Shown here: piece after piece, positions 33,617-44,891 of the stretch | Layout of the letters: each line of letters starts with the position of its first letter | Position numbering within the stretch: position 1 is the first letter of the stretch | Assembly: GCA_013146195.2 (NCBI GenBank) | Contig: CM028378.1 | Span: 44,703,099 to 44,767,098 of the forward strand | Reading direction: 5' to 3' | Origin: Codonopsis lanceolata | Lineage: Eukaryota > Streptophyta > Magnoliopsida > Asterales > Campanulaceae | DNA: 64,000 bases | Made by a program: the position numbers and the translations under genes | Notes under the pieces: model-generated | Told to the model about the DNA's origin: nothing | Databases searched by the model: none | The model's input: only the letters and a program-made list of their open reading frames with translations

Positions 33617-36600
33617 CTACATTAGCCTATCAGACAAGCTGGGAAGTCTTCTAAAAAAATTCAAGCTAGCAGGTGGCATGGGGTCCCTGAACATCGGGTG
33701 TCGTAAAAAGTAAAAACCAAGTGCCACTGCCACCATCTTCGGTGGTACCACATAGAGTACCACTGTGATAATCAGGCACACCCCTATGAACAACTTTGTA
33801 GCCCTTGGGTCCCTCCAGCTCACCAGGGCTTGAAACCTTTCCCCTTGTGCTGCAAAATCACCCAATACTGTCTGGACCCTTGCAGCCAACATTCTCAATC
33901 GGTCATACCTGATTCTAATGGTTTCTGATGGTTTTGAGCTCGGGAATGTATCGAATTCCTCGTCTAACTCATCCGGGTCAACCGTTTCCGCTTGTGACAG
34001 TCGGATGTCCATACCTGCTGGGATTTTTGGCCTGAACCGATAATACCATACTCCAATCATGAACACATACAAAAATGCGGTGGGGACTATTAAATCTGGA
34101 TACCAAACAAGCACCAAGTATAGCAAATGGACAAGTACTGTCGTAACCGGGTTTCGCCACCTACGAATGCCATCTAACCATTTTGCCAACCCCACAGCCC
34201 AAGCAAGCACATGCACTATCCGAAACCAATTTGCCTTGCTCTTTCTCATGCTCCATGAATGTGAATCTGCATCCAACATGTAACGAACCACCTCAGCCCC
34301 CAACGGCGGTTCGGACCTTGCAAGCCATGCTGCCACCATTTTTGTGGCAGCCCCGCGTAATGCCTCTTGCTGAGACACCCCCAATGGTCTAAGGTAGTGC
34401 ATTCGTGGAAGTAACGGCTGGCCATAAACTGCACATGTCTCCGGTAACAACGAAGGACAGGCAAACCGAAGCGCCACCTCGATTTCTCCCATTTTCTTCA
34501 ACCCTGTCCGTTGCAACACCAATAATGGATACGAATTGGTATACACCTTGTTACTCTCCAATGTGGATACCCTAATTCGTACTTTCCCAATCCGGAAATC
34601 TGGCTTCTCCTCTGACACATCAGCAAACATACGCCAGTTGTCAAACACGCCAATGGTCAGCACTGTGCAGGGGTCATAGACCTGCCACGTGTACTGCTCG
34701 TTCCATCGTGGATCGAAACTGTCTGTAATAGTCCTGGTCCGCACCCATTTTTTCCCATACTTTGCGACACAGTACGCATCCGTTGACCCTTTACCCCCAC
34801 CCTTTGATTTCATAGGTAGCAGTCCACGGGACCCTAAAATTCCCAGCTCCAAGATCCCAACCGGCGGCTTCCACAGTTGCTTTGCCGTCGGTCTGAAGTC
34901 GCTGCACACGTGCGCGGCCTCATCCAGCACGTGATACCCACCCTCTAAGCACATCCTCAAGTGCATCCTCCCACAGTAGGCTCCACCCGACCCACCTTCT
35001 AACGGAAACCACTTTGAAGCTACGTGTCGCTCATCCATACGCTGCTCAATAGACCCCACAGGAACCAAAACGTGACCAAGAAGCACAGGGTCCTTGCTCG
35101 TTCTGTCTTCCACGAGCAGTATCAAACTGTCTTCCAACGGCTCGCCGGCGACGAATACGAGGTCTTCGTGCCAGTAAATCGACGACGTATGATGATTCAT
35201 GGAGCCTCGCCTAGTTCGTACTGATTGAAAACCTAGCTGTGCTTTAACTCGAACTTCTGGAGCAGTCAATGGAGGTAGATTTGGAGCAATGTGAAGGTCT
35301 TGGGCTTCCATTACTGTAACTCTGAGATACCAAAGCTTCGGCGATTGGTATACCTTTGATCTCGTATGAACGACGTACGGTGCGTCGGAGCACCATGATT
35401 CAGGAAATGCATCGTCGGCTTGAGTCCCGATCCAAACAGAGAGCTGTATATCGCCGGAAACTCTGCCGGGATTTTGATCCTCGCCGCCTTCGAGGCGGTA
35501 CCATTGCGGAGCAAGCGGACTATCCGGTGGATCACGGACGGGAACGTCGGAGAGATCGAAGCACACGCCGCCGAGAAAATTCTCCGACGGAGAATCCCAT
35601 ATTGAGATCTCGAGCGTGGAGCTGGATGATTCTGGCTTGTTGTGACCGAGTGCAAATACCTGAATCCACTCGGGATTCGCTGAGTCGGTGCCGGGTCTGT
35701 AACTCGCTGGTTTGGACCTTACGAAATGGCTGGAGGTACGGATTTTCACGTAGGGGCTTTCGTTTTGGGAGAGTCCGCGAGCTTTGACGATTCGGATGAA
35801 CAGGTACTGCATTGGCTCAACCAGATCGTACGCCGGGATCCTGTCCGTTTCTCCGGCGGCAAATCGTCCCGGAATTACCCTGGGCGAGTATTCGCCGTTA
35901 GGTCGTTTCATGACCCGAAGACTCTCCACACCTCCACCTCTCCCAGCCTGCATCTTCCTCACCTCCGGCGGATACTCCTGCTGCATCATCGGTGGCGGCC
36001 CGTCCTGATGGTGATGCTCCATCTGCACAGTCATAGCCGGGGGGGACTCCTCAATGGTAACAATAGGCGGCGACTGCAGTCCCTCTGTGACAACCTCCGT
36101 CGGAACCGGAACCTCCAAAACGCGGCCCTCCTCCACCACAATCACAGGCGATTTCCTCATCTCCGGCGGTGGGACCTCCTTTTCAGGCGGGGGAGCGTCA
36201 TTCTTTTTCTCCTGATCGTAGACAACAAGCTCATCATAGTAATAAATTCTCAAACCAAGCTCTCCCCTAATCCAACTGAAGACACTCTTCTTCTCTAATG
36301 GAAAGTAAATCAAACCTTCGTCACCTCGCTTGGCAAACTGGCTTCCACAAAGTTTGACCCGACCCAGAAAATGATTCTTCCTGGCACTGCCATTGCTCAT
36401 ACGCTTGTCGTTGAACACCTCTATTTCTAATTCCTCGAACTCCATAGTATTTGGATCGGGTACTAGAAACTCGAGGGTCTCGTTCCATACCGGAGTCAAG
36501 GTTCTGGATACAGTAGAGGTTCGTTTTTTCTGGCCGTCGAAATCAGCAACTACGTAAGCGCTGGAACTGCCGAGACCATCCTTAGGGAGGAGGTCACGTG

Positions 36601-36667
36601 CCTCGACGACTTCGATGATCAATTTGCGAATGGTCTTGGGTGATGGATTATCGGAGGAAGGGTTCAT
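33617..36667 (-). CDS. MCTP: MCTP family protein (multiple C2 domains and transmembrane region), QUIRKY-like
   Basis: A single-exon gene of 1016 residues. The ATG at 36667 (MNPSSDNPSPKTIRKLIIEV) is chosen because the frame extends upstream only through a non-ATG stretch. Domains: C2A about 13-145, Pro-rich linker about 155-260, C2B about 285-415 (YLFIRIVKARGL, NESPYVKIR), C2C about 443-585 (LWYLRVTVMEAQDL), C2D about 602-740 (ILELGILGSRGLLPMK, TDAYCVAKYG). A C-terminal PRT_C domain, about 840-1016, has hydrophobic segments near 843-880 and 957-990. It ends LNFFRRLPSLSDRLM. Family members such as QUIRKY tether ER to plasma membrane at plasmodesmata, bind lipids with Ca2+ and regulate cell-to-cell signalling and organ shape. 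The intronless structure is typical of plant MCTPs. No frameshift or stop seen; complete and probably functional. Confidence 0.96.
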   Translation of the reverse strand: MNPSSDNPSPKTIRKLIIEVVEARDLLPKDGLGSSSAYVVADFDGQKKRTSTVSRTLTPVWNETLEFLVPDPNTMEFEELEIEVFNDKRMSNGSARKNHFLGRVKLCGSQFAKRGDEGLIYFPLEKKSVFSWIRGELGLRIYYYDELVVYDQEKKNDAPPPEKEVPPPEMRKSPVIVVEEGRVLEVPVPTEVVTEGLQSPPIVTIEESPPAMTVQMEHHHQDGPPPMMQQEYPPEVRKMQAGRGGGVESLRVMKRPNGEYSPRVIPGRFAAGETDRIPAYDLVEPMQYLFIRIVKARGLSQNESPYVKIRTSSHFVRSKPASYRPGTDSANPEWIQVFALGHNKPESSSSTLEISIWDSPSENFLGGVCFDLSDVPVRDPPDSPLAPQWYRLEGGEDQNPGRVSGDIQLSVWIGTQADDAFPESWCSDAPYVVHTRSKVYQSPKLWYLRVTVMEAQDLHIAPNLPPLTAPEVRVKAQLGFQSVRTRRGSMNHHTSSIYWHEDLVFVAGEPLEDSLILLVEDRTSKDPVLLGHVLVPVGSIEQRMDERHVASKWFPLEGGSGGAYCGRMHLRMCLEGGYHVLDEAAHVCSDFRPTAKQLWKPPVGILELGILGSRGLLPMKSKGGGKGSTDAYCVAKYGKKWVRTRTITDSFDPRWNEQYTWQVYDPCTVLTIGVFDNWRMFADVSEEKPDFRIGKVRIRVSTLESNKVYTNSYPLLVLQRTGLKKMGEIEVALRFACPSLLPETCAVYGQPLLPRMHYLRPLGVSQQEALRGAATKMVAAWLARSEPPLGAEVVRYMLDADSHSWSMRKSKANWFRIVHVLAWAVGLAKWLDGIRRWRNPVTTVLVHLLYLVLVWYPDLIVPTAFLYVFMIGVWYYRFRPKIPAGMDIRLSQAETVDPDELDEEFDTFPSSKPSETIRIRYDRLRMLAARVQTVLGDFAAQGERFQALVSWRDPRATKLFIGVCLIITVVLYVVPPKMVAVALGFYFLRHPMFRDPMPPASLNFFRRLPSLSDRLM

Positions 36668-38049
36668 GGTATCATGTTTTGGTGGTGGGAAAGGGAAAGT
36701 TGGCGTTGATGGTGGAGGTGGAAGCAAGGTCTGTTACTTTTTTGGGAATTCGTTTCGTGCTTTCCATATTGGTTAATTGTTGTTGTTTTTGAATTAATTT
36801 ATGTTTTATGAATTATGAGGTGGAGGGAATTTTTGTTGACAATGTTCCCTCTCTTTGAAGGTTTGCAATATCCACTTTTTGGTTCCACTTGCTTTTTCAG
36901 TTGTTAAGGAATTTTCATTCCTAAAACTTGTCATTTACATTTTACACTCACTCGGATTTTGATTTTGATTTCTTTATCTAATTCTAAACAACGAAAAACA
37001 TTGATTGATTTTCTGTCAAGTTATGCTAAACCACAGGATTTATTTAGCTTACATTGAAATTTAATTGTAGCAGTTTGCACACAAAAGTTCAATCATGTGC
37101 AGGTTTATGTAGCTAGACCCGACCCGACCATTAATTTGAAGTATATTTAGTTATACTGCTCTTTCTTTAAAATGTGATTTGGAGCCAACTAAATGATAAA
37201 TCTATTTCTGTTACGCAATAAGGGGCATTGGATTCCATCTCAAACAGCGTATGTTAGTTCATATTCTGCATTCCCATTCCTTCAACATTAGCATAGCACG
37301 GGTAGAGGCGTAGAGCATATGATTCCACTCTCTCAAGTCTCAAACTATGGAGTGGCCCCCTTCACCCACCAAGGTTTTTCAATAAAGTTGAGGACAAAGC
37401 ATCTCCTTTTCCCCTTGATCATCTCAATTCTCAGCAGCAGGGAAGGGCGGGCCCCCCTTTACAACTATCCATCGTCAACCCCATAGCTGTCAGTTAGATT
37501 TTACATATTTGTAATTTGTTGAATCAAGATATAAAATTGTGTCGCTAATCCATTTTTATTTTGTTATGATACATATTCTATATTTTTTGCTATTTCTTAA
37601 CATACATTTCTATCTCTACTATAAAATTAATGTATTGACAAAATTAGTTTTTCATCTAATAAACCATATCCATTATTTATTAATGGACAAACACATGATA
37701 AAAGATAACGTTTGTACAAAAATAATTCTAAATTTCATAAATCGCTCACCATTCAATAATGTCAAATAAGCAAATTTGTTAAGGGCTAATAAATTCCACG
37801 AATAATTACAAATATAACCCTAAATTTAGTAAATTATTCACCATTAAATAAGATCAAATAAGTAAATTTGTTATATGCTAATCAATTCAATGATTAATCT
37901 ATATGTCTATCTCTACTATAAAAGTGTGAGTTATCTTTTCAAAATTAATGTATGGAAAAAATTAATCTTTCATCTAATAAATCATTCACCATTTATTTAA
38001 GGACAATTTAATCATAAAAAATAAAAATTAAGACTAAATAAAAATAATA
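36668..38049. other. MCTP upstream region and AT-rich intergenic DNA
   Basis: The MCTP promoter lies here; no clear TATA box was fixed. From 37600 a block beginning TATCTCTACTATAAAA occurs twice (about 37610 and 37910), each followed by AATTAATGTAT and TTTCATCTAATAAA, a diverged repeat. Its TCTCTACTATA start is reminiscent of Helitron 5' ends but no 3' end was found. Confidence 0.4.
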
Positions 38050-38288
38050 CTTCCTCCTTTCATGCAAATAGTTCATCATCTTATTTTTGGATATTTCACT
38101 TTAAGAGTCTACTTTTAAAAATCATGTATATAATCTCTATAATATTTCAACATTACCATTCACATTTGATATTAACATATTGATTATATTCTAGTACTAT
38201 TGTAATTATCACCAACTCTAGTGCTATTTATATATCCCTTAATTATTAAACTTTTCAACCATAGATACTTTTGGTGAAACAAAAGAAG
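38050..38288. mobile_element. Possible Stowaway MITE
   Basis: Imperfect inverted ends CTTCCTCCTTTCATGC and GGTGAAACAAAAGAAG, with TA on both sides (38048-38049, 38289-38290). Size 239 bp. Confidence 0.4.
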
Positions 38289-39170
38289 TATTATTGTTGA
38301 ACTTTTAATAATAAAATTATATGTTACGTAGTTCTTATAAGCATTATAGCTCAATTTTCAAATAAATAAATACAATTCATGACATTAATGTATTAGTAAA
38401 AGATAAAGGGTGTTATTGTGTAAAAAAAAAAAAAAAAACTTAAATAGTCTTTCCAAACTTATATAGTGAAATTGACAAGCCTCACCTCAGTACCTCACCA
38501 CCATATATATCCTCTTTCTACGAGTCTTCTAGTGCATATTTTCATTAACACCTACCAATTTAATGAAAACCTTGAAAGTTTTATAAAAACAGTTAAAATG
38601 CAGAAAGCCAATCCAATAAATGATTATCATATTTGTATTGCATAACTATGGGCCTATGGCTAAGAACAAGTCCAATTAAGAAAGCATACTTTAAAGAATT
38701 TCATGTGTATTTTACTAATTCTTGGATTTCCTAAATAATAAACTACTACTTCTTCCACTTCATATCACAGGACAGGAGTAAACAATGCGCAGAAGCCTTT
38801 TATAAACAACAAGTTACTTCACCAAATCTGCATAAACAGACAGAAAACTTTCCTAGCAGAGCAGACTAGAGACTCGAAAGAAGCTTCTCCTTCCCACCTC
38901 CTCTAGACCGTAGAGGTGGTTCAGTACCCATCTCTTGTGCATAATGCATTTGTCGATTGGGGATATGGAATCTGGTCCTTTTGGATAAAGTTGTCTTTTT
39001 AAGTTTTTATGCTCATGTTGTTACTACTGGAATATCTTTATCATTGACAATTATCATATCACTGAAAATCCATACTTTGCTACTGCTTCTCAGATTTGTG
39101 CTTGCGTTTTACACTTTCAAAGAATTTGATTCTGTCGTATCACTCAAGTCCAGCCTTACTTTCTTCATGT
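38289..39170. other. Intergenic DNA up to the copia LTR
   Basis: AT-rich; a poly-A run at about 38425-38440. 38957-39170 is a stop-poor hydrophobic frame but resembles no family I know. Confidence 0.4.
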
Positions 39171-39347
39171 TGTTAGAATTGGAGACCCAATTGTGGCAGC
39201 CTTCTACCAAGCCAAGCCAAGCCCAGCCCAAACCTGGCCCATCCTCCTGGTGACTGACGGTCCAGCCCATTTCCCTTGTGACTTCCGGAGCCGGTTTCCT
39301 CTTACCTTTTTTTCATTCCTTGATTTATTCCCTTGATTGACTTTGAC

Positions 39348-40659
39348 CAGGGCCGGCCCTGGGGTATGTCCAGGGAGGCAACCGCCATGGGCCCCAAATT
39401 TTGGGGGGCCCCGAGTTCATATGTACTTCTATAAGGGGGTATATGTAAAAAAAAAATTTACCGTTCTTTTACACCAATACGGCAAAGCAATACCATAGAC
39501 GCTGAAGGCTGACGACACAGTGAACGAAGACGGCTCACACAGAACGAGATGTAACGAGGAGGCATCAGGCATGAACCAATGGACAACAGTCTCCTTCTCC
39601 TCTCATCTATTATAAACATAGTTTCCCAAATTGAAAAAAATTAAACATCTTACATCAATTTACATTGGAATACAATTATCGAAATCAAATTTGGGGATTT
39701 TTTGAATTCTTCTCTCTCCTCTAATTCTGTCTTTCACGTAATCACGTTGAGCGGCTAAATCTTTGGAATTGCCGACGCAGAATCGTTGGCCGAAATTGCT
39801 ACTTAGTAGCCGCACGACGAGACGACGGACGGCGGCCGGAGCACTTCGCCGCCGTTGCAAGCACAGACGCTCACTGCTCACGACTCACGAGTCAGTAGTC
39901 ACGGGCTCACGACTGTCTTGACTCTTGATAAAAGCCTAAATCTCAAACTCTAAAATAAAAGGTATGCTCTCTCTCCGAGACTCCGACTCTCAGTCTCCGG
40001 CAGCTCTGTAGTATGTAATGTAGATTTGCTAGTTTGGTTTTAACTTTTTAGTTTTTATGGAGAGAGAGAGAGAGAGAGAGAGCTGAGAGAAACCAAAAAT
40101 TGAGTGATTTGAGTCTTTGACTTTGAGAGACTGAGAGTGACTGTGAGTCTCTTACTCTCTATGAGACTGTGAGTGAGAGAAAAAGTGAAAAACAATTAAA
40201 CAAATCAGTGAAATCACTCACAATTGTTTAAATGTTTGGAACTTTGGTAATTGGGGTAGGTGAAGGTGTTAGGTGTATTTGGTTAATTGTTTTTTTAATT
40301 GGAAAGTGTCTTGACTTTTGATTAGTTTTTGGATTTTTTTAATCACTGTAATCAAGATGAGTCATTGACTCATTGTTAATATACATTAGACAATATAGAT
40401 TAGTCATGAATCATGATCATCATTGTGAATTTGTGATGATTTTGCTTCTCAAAATGCAAGAAGATCTAGCATTTTTCAATAATTATTTGATACTTATTTA
40501 CTCGTGTGCGTTTGTTGATTTTGTACTTTTTTTTTATTACTTTTAATGTTGAAAAGTGCAAAAAAACAAAAAAAGTAAGATTTTATTTTTATTTTTCTAA
40601 AGGGGGGCCTCACTTTTCATTTTTGCCCAAGGGCCCTTGAAAATTCAGGGCCGGCCCTG
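39348..40659. mobile_element. hAT-type element with palindromic CAGGGCCGGCCCTG ends
   Basis: Both ends carry CAGGGCCGGCCCTG, which is its own reverse complement. A perfect 8-bp target duplication ACTTTGAC is at 39340-39347 and 40660-40667. Size 1312 bp. Sub-terminal GGGCCCC-rich stretches lie at both ends, a GA microsatellite at about 40061-40081, and a GC-rich segment at 39480-39900. No transposase recognised. Inserted in the copia LTR. Confidence 0.9.
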
Positions 40660-40829
40660 ACTTTGACCTTGGTATATATACTCCCTCCTTCGGCCCCCCT
40701 ATTGTAGAGTAATGAGCAGTGATCAATTGTGAGAGAAAAGCTACAGCAATCCTCTTTCTTCTTCTTCTTCTATGTATGGCATGACTCTCTCTTCCTCTCT
40801 CTCTCTCTCTCTCTCTCTGAGTTAGTGGT

Positions 40830-41357
40830 TGTAACGACCCGAGTCTGAGAGCCCAGTCTGCTACGTGTAGCCCACACAATTCCCACAGTGCCCAGAGGTA
40901 GTGTGTGTCCACCTTATAAATCAAACACAATTCCCACACCTACCCGATGTGGAATGGGGTATTACAATCTCACCCACTTAAATATATCCTTGACGTCCTC
41001 GTCAAGGTTGAATCATACCCCGGGCGATGCAGGAATCAAAAGGTGGCTCGTACGGGGATCAAAAGGTGACTCCCACCTTCTACGGTGTAGCACTTTGGCC
41101 CGCACATCACTTTGTTCCCACATTTTCGGCTGGGACCCGCTCTGATACCATTTGTAACGACCCAAGCTCGAGAGCCCGGTCTGCTACGTGTAGCCTACAC
41201 ACTGGCCCACTAAACACGCAGCACCTTGGGTCATCAGGCCCACCACAAGCCAACCCAAAAGTCCATGGATGATGTTGGTGCCCAGTAATAGCACATGACT
41301 ACCTTATAAATCACACACAAGTCTCACATCTACCCGATGTGGGATTGGGGTATTACA
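40830..41357 (-). mobile_element. TRIM (terminal-repeat retrotransposon in miniature) in the copia LTR
   Basis: Two direct terminal repeats, about 40830-40967 and 41153-41357, each start TGTAACGACCC and end TGGGGTATTACA. The left repeat has an internal deletion relative to the right. The short inside ends in GCTCTGATACCA next to the right repeat; read on the minus strand this is a TGGTATCAGAGC primer-binding site, so the element runs on the minus strand. A 5-bp target duplication GTGGT is exact (40825-40829, 41358-41362). No coding. Confidence 0.9.
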
Positions 41358-42061
41358 GTGGTCCTCTCTGTTTGTCTCTTTCTTTGTGAATAAAGACTAT
41401 TGGCCGAATTAATCTCCGTTTGTCTCCTTCGTGGGTGTTGCCGGAGTGTGTTGGTCGGACTGAGTTTTGGGGGCTTTCTCATTGGTTAATACTAGCTGGT
41501 ATTACAGTGGTCATTGATGGACTTGAGTCGGTGAAAGGTGTCTGAGCCGAAGATTTTGTAGCCTAGACCTTCGTGGTCAATGAAGGTGAGTCGTGCTCGG
41601 GTCACGGCGTTATAACAATACTCTTCGTGTCCTTTATTCCCTCAGTTCAGTTACTTTTATTTCTCTAGACTAATATTTGTTTTGCAGGAACACAGCTTGT
41701 CCTGTTTTTGTACGGGTTCGTTCCGGGTAGTGTGATATGAAATCACAACAGTGGTATCAGAGCTCGCATTCCGTACCGTGAAACGGTAGAGCCTCCTTCG
41801 ATCCAAAATTGGTAACTGTAAAAGTTTATTGGGTGAGCTTCTTTCATCTCGAAATAATTATGTTTTTTTTTTGTGTTTAATCTTAAAATTAAAAAAAATA
41901 TATTATCTCGTAATTTATTTGCTTGATTGTTGCTCTATTTAAATTGATACTGTTTGGTTGGAATTTGCTTGATTGAAACTTTTGGTGATTAAATAAAAAA
42001 TTCTTAATTTCTTATAAATTATGATTTGGTTTGATTGGTTAGTTTTGTGTTGTTTCTCTAA

Positions 42062-44160
42062 ATGTGTTCTTCATCTAATTATAGTTTGAAACTTTTTAAT
42101 GGGAAAACTAATTTTTCTATATGCAAAAGAAGATGAAAAATATTTTAATTAAAGAAAAGGTTTTCAAGGTCATAACTTTAAAATATGCTAAAGACACTTC
42201 TGAATATGTCATAACTGAAATAGATGAATCTGCCTACTCCTTGATTATCTTAAACCTGTCAGAATCGGTTATTCGGAAATGTAGTGAACATGCTCATGCT
42301 AAGAGTCTTTGGGAAAAATTGGAACAAATTTATTTTGGAAAAACATTGCCAAGTAAAATTTATCTCCTAGAAAAAAATTTCAATTTTAAATTGGATCTTA
42401 GCAAAGACATGGAAGATAATATTGATGCTTTTACAAAATTGGTAGAAAATATAAAACAAACCGGTGATGAACACATAGATGATTATTCTTCGATTGTGCT
42501 TTTAAATGCTATACATGATTCTTATGCTGACGTGAAATCTGCTATTAAGTATGGTAGAGATAAGATCACACTTGATACGGTGATATCTAGTTTAAAAGAC
42601 AAATAATTGGATTTGAAAGCTAATAAGGGTAAATCAAACACCAGTGAGGTTCACATGGTGAGGGGTAGGACACTTGAGAGAAATAATGGTCATAAGTATA
42701 ATCATAATCAAAGCCAAGGGAATAATCAGAATTCTGGAAATAATAATAGAAGCAAAAGTAGGTCAAAATTTAAGACCAAAGGTAGGAAGTGTTACAACTG
42801 TGGTGAAAGTAGTGGACATTTTAGGAAAGATTGCACAAATCCTAAAAAGAAAATTTTATATCCACAAAGTGATTGCAATTTGGCTCCTGCTAGTGTGAAC
42901 TGTGGTGATGTTTTTATGGTAACTGATTTATGTGAAAGTATTGTTAATTCTATTAATACCATGGCTACTTGCAAAAATGAATGGTTAATTGACTCTGGAT
43001 CTACTTATCACATGTCACCATTTAAAAACTTCTTTTGTTCTTACAAGAGTTTAGAAAACGGTTTTGTTTCTTTGGCCAATGAGAAAAAGTGTTCTATAGC
43101 CGGAATTGGTGATATCTATTTAAAATTTAATTATGGAAACATTTTTACCTTGAAAATTGTTTGACATGTGCCCGATTTATGTAATAATCTGATTTCGTTT
43201 GCATCTTTAGAAGATGATGGTTTAGAAGGTAAGTGGGGAAAATGAATGATGAAAATTCTAAAGGGATCTTTAGTTGTCGTTAAGGTTGAAAAACGCCGTA
43301 ACTTGTATGTTTGTGCTGTCATGCCTGTTTGTCTTGTTGATAACATTGATAATCTTGTTAAAGAAGATAAAACAAGTTTGTGGCATAAAAAGCTTGGACA
43401 CGTGAGTAGTAAGAGTCTTGAAATTTTAAACAAAAATGGATTTTTTTGGAAAAGATAAAATTTCTGATTTGCCCTTTTATAAAACTTGTGTGATGAGCAA
43501 ACAAAAACGTGTTAGTTTTCCACCTTCCCCGAACCTCAAAATTTTTCTTCAAAATGTGCACTTGATTATATATACATGCTGATGTGTGGGGTCTTGCTAC
43601 TGTACCTACTCATGGTGGAAGTCGTCACTTCTTGTCGATCATTGATGATTTTTCAAGGAAGGCTTGGTTGTTTTTAATGAGAAACAAATCTGATGTGTTT
43701 GAAAATTTCAAAAACTGGAAAACTTTGATTGAAAACCAAACTAGTCTTAAAATCAAGAAACTTCGGACTGATAATGGGTTAGAGTTCTACAACTTTGAAA
43801 TGGATAAATTTTGTGCTGAAAATGGGATTGAGAGACACAAGACTGTGCCTTATAATCCGTAACAAAATGGTGTTGCCGAGAGAATGAATAGAACTCTATT
43901 GGAACGTGTTAGGAGCATGTTATTCTCCTCGGGTCTCTCCAAAAAGTTTTGGGAAGAGGCAGTCTTGACTACCGCCTATCTCATCAGTAGGTCTCCTTCC
44001 GTCCCTTTGCATGGTAGATATCCGGAAGTAGTGTTTTTTGGTTGGGAAATTGATGTTTCAAACTTAAGAATTTTTTGTTGTGTTTCTTATGCTCATAGGA
44101 AATTTGATAAACTTGAACCTCGATCTTTGAGATGTGTTTTCTTGGGTTACCCCGAGGGTG
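42062..44160 (+). pseudogene. Ty1-copia gag-pol remnant (gag, protease, integrase)
   Basis: Gag begins near 42062, with a frame break near 42130, and reads on to a stop at 42606 (SLWEKLEQIYFGKTLPSKIY is a copia Gag motif). Next come the zinc knuckle CYNCGESSGHFRKDC, the protease site DSGSTYHM (about 42990), then integrase with the LWHKKLGH zinc-binding motif, catalytic DDFSRKAW and RTDNGLEFYN, and NGVAERMN. Stops and frameshifts occur at about 42606, 43164, 43245, 43458 and 43860. The match ends at LGYPEG (about 44155). Reverse transcriptase, RNase H and the 3' LTR are missing. Non-functional. Confidence 0.9.
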
Positions 44161-44162
44161 TT

Positions 44163-44306
44163 GTGGACTTTCTTCACAAATCAGGACTTAAGGAGGAAGT
44201 TGGATCTGTTTGGGAGGTAGCTGCACAGAAGAATGTGTATCCTGATGCAGTGAAAGAGAAGAGCTCATGCTATTGGCTTATTAACTTGCATGTGATGTGG
44301 GATGAA
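44163..44306 (+). pseudogene. PPR-SMR gene fragment (EMB2217/GUN1-type) fused to copia pol
   Basis: The frame that leaves the copia integrase reads VDFLHKSGLKEEVGSVWEVA, then AQKNVYPDAVKEKSSCYWLI and NLHVMW. This matches the junction between the last PPR repeats and the SMR domain of plant organelle PPR-SMR proteins, where CYWLINLHVMS...GTAVTALSRTL is conserved. Only about 48 codons remain, ending where an LTR begins. It is in frame with the copia remnant, but stops upstream rule out a working fusion. The paralogue named is from memory of the family. Confidence 0.7.
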
Positions 44307-44758
44307 TGTGACGACCCGACCCGGACCCCGAGGAGGAATCACGAGTCAAGTTGTCCAAATAGGACTACAATTCATGCAAGGACTCAATTAAAGAAAACGA
44401 CGTGACGCAACATTGTAGATGAAGCGCGACTCGGCACAAAAGGGCCGGAATAATTTAAAACCTTTTAAACCTAATATAGCAATTAAACACAAGTATACCA
44501 ATTCATCGGCGACTTTACAACCAGAACCCAACACTAAGCAGTTCATGCTAATATACCTCGACGGCTTCAACATGCCGGAGAAACAACATAAGTAAATAAG
44601 AGCTAAAGTGATGCCCAGTGGAAGACATAAAACATGTGAACCAACTACATCTATACAAGGCTCGGCATACATGCGCCGACACTCAAAATAGGATACATGT
44701 TACTACAAGTATAGGCATAAATACAATAAAACCAAGTTCCCAAAGCGAAGTCTAAATG
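44307..44758 (-). mobile_element. Diverged gypsy LTR fragment
   Basis: About 450 bp beginning TGTGACGACCCGACCCGG, clearly homologous to the first part of the LTR at 45921 but well diverged (for example ATCACGAGTCAAGTT versus ATCGCGGGTCGTGTC). It stops at AAGTCTAAATG where the next LTR start abuts at 44759. Confidence 0.8.
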
Positions 44759-44891
44759 TGTGACGACCCGACCCCGACCCTGACCCCGAGGAGGAATCGC
44801 GGGTCGTGTCGTCCAAATAAGGACTACAATTCATGCAAGGACTCAATTATCAAAACTGACGTGACGCAACATTGGATACGCAGTACAACTC
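44759..44891 (-). mobile_element. First about 133 bp of a gypsy LTR, deletion junction
   Basis: The LTR start (TGTGACGACCCG at 44759) continues only to CAGTACAACTCGG, then jumps at GGTAAGG into internal sequence matching 51497 onward. A large deletion removed the rest of this LTR and most of an internal region. Confidence 0.8.

Larger units (their letters stand above)
39171..41750 (+). mobile_element. 5' LTR of a Ty1-copia element, interrupted by two insertions
   Basis: Starts TGTTAGAATTGGAGACCC and ends ATGAAATCACAACA, directly followed by the primer-binding site GTGGTATCAGAGCTC (41751-41765), complementary to initiator Met-tRNA. The LTR itself is about 0.73 kb; the rest is a hAT element (39348-40659) and a TRIM (40830-41357) with their duplications. 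A TATATATACTCC promoter-like box is at about 40673. No matching 3' LTR was found to the right. Confidence 0.82.

Noticed and set aside
35356..36298. Long plus-strand open frames opposite MCTP
   Set aside because: They are Arg/His-rich shadows of the C2-domain coding strand and show no domain.
36668..36727. Upstream extension of the MCTP frame by 20 codons
   Set aside because: It would start at TTG; the first ATG (36667) gives the expected short N-terminus before C2A.
37600..37980. Pair of Helitron 5' ends (TCTCTACTATA)
   Set aside because: The motif is short and AT-rich and no matching 3' end was found; kept only as a diverged repeat.
40830..41357. Cassandra-type TRIM with 5S rRNA in the LTR
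   Set aside because: The terminal repeats contain no 5S-rRNA-like sequence; only the general TRIM layout is supported.
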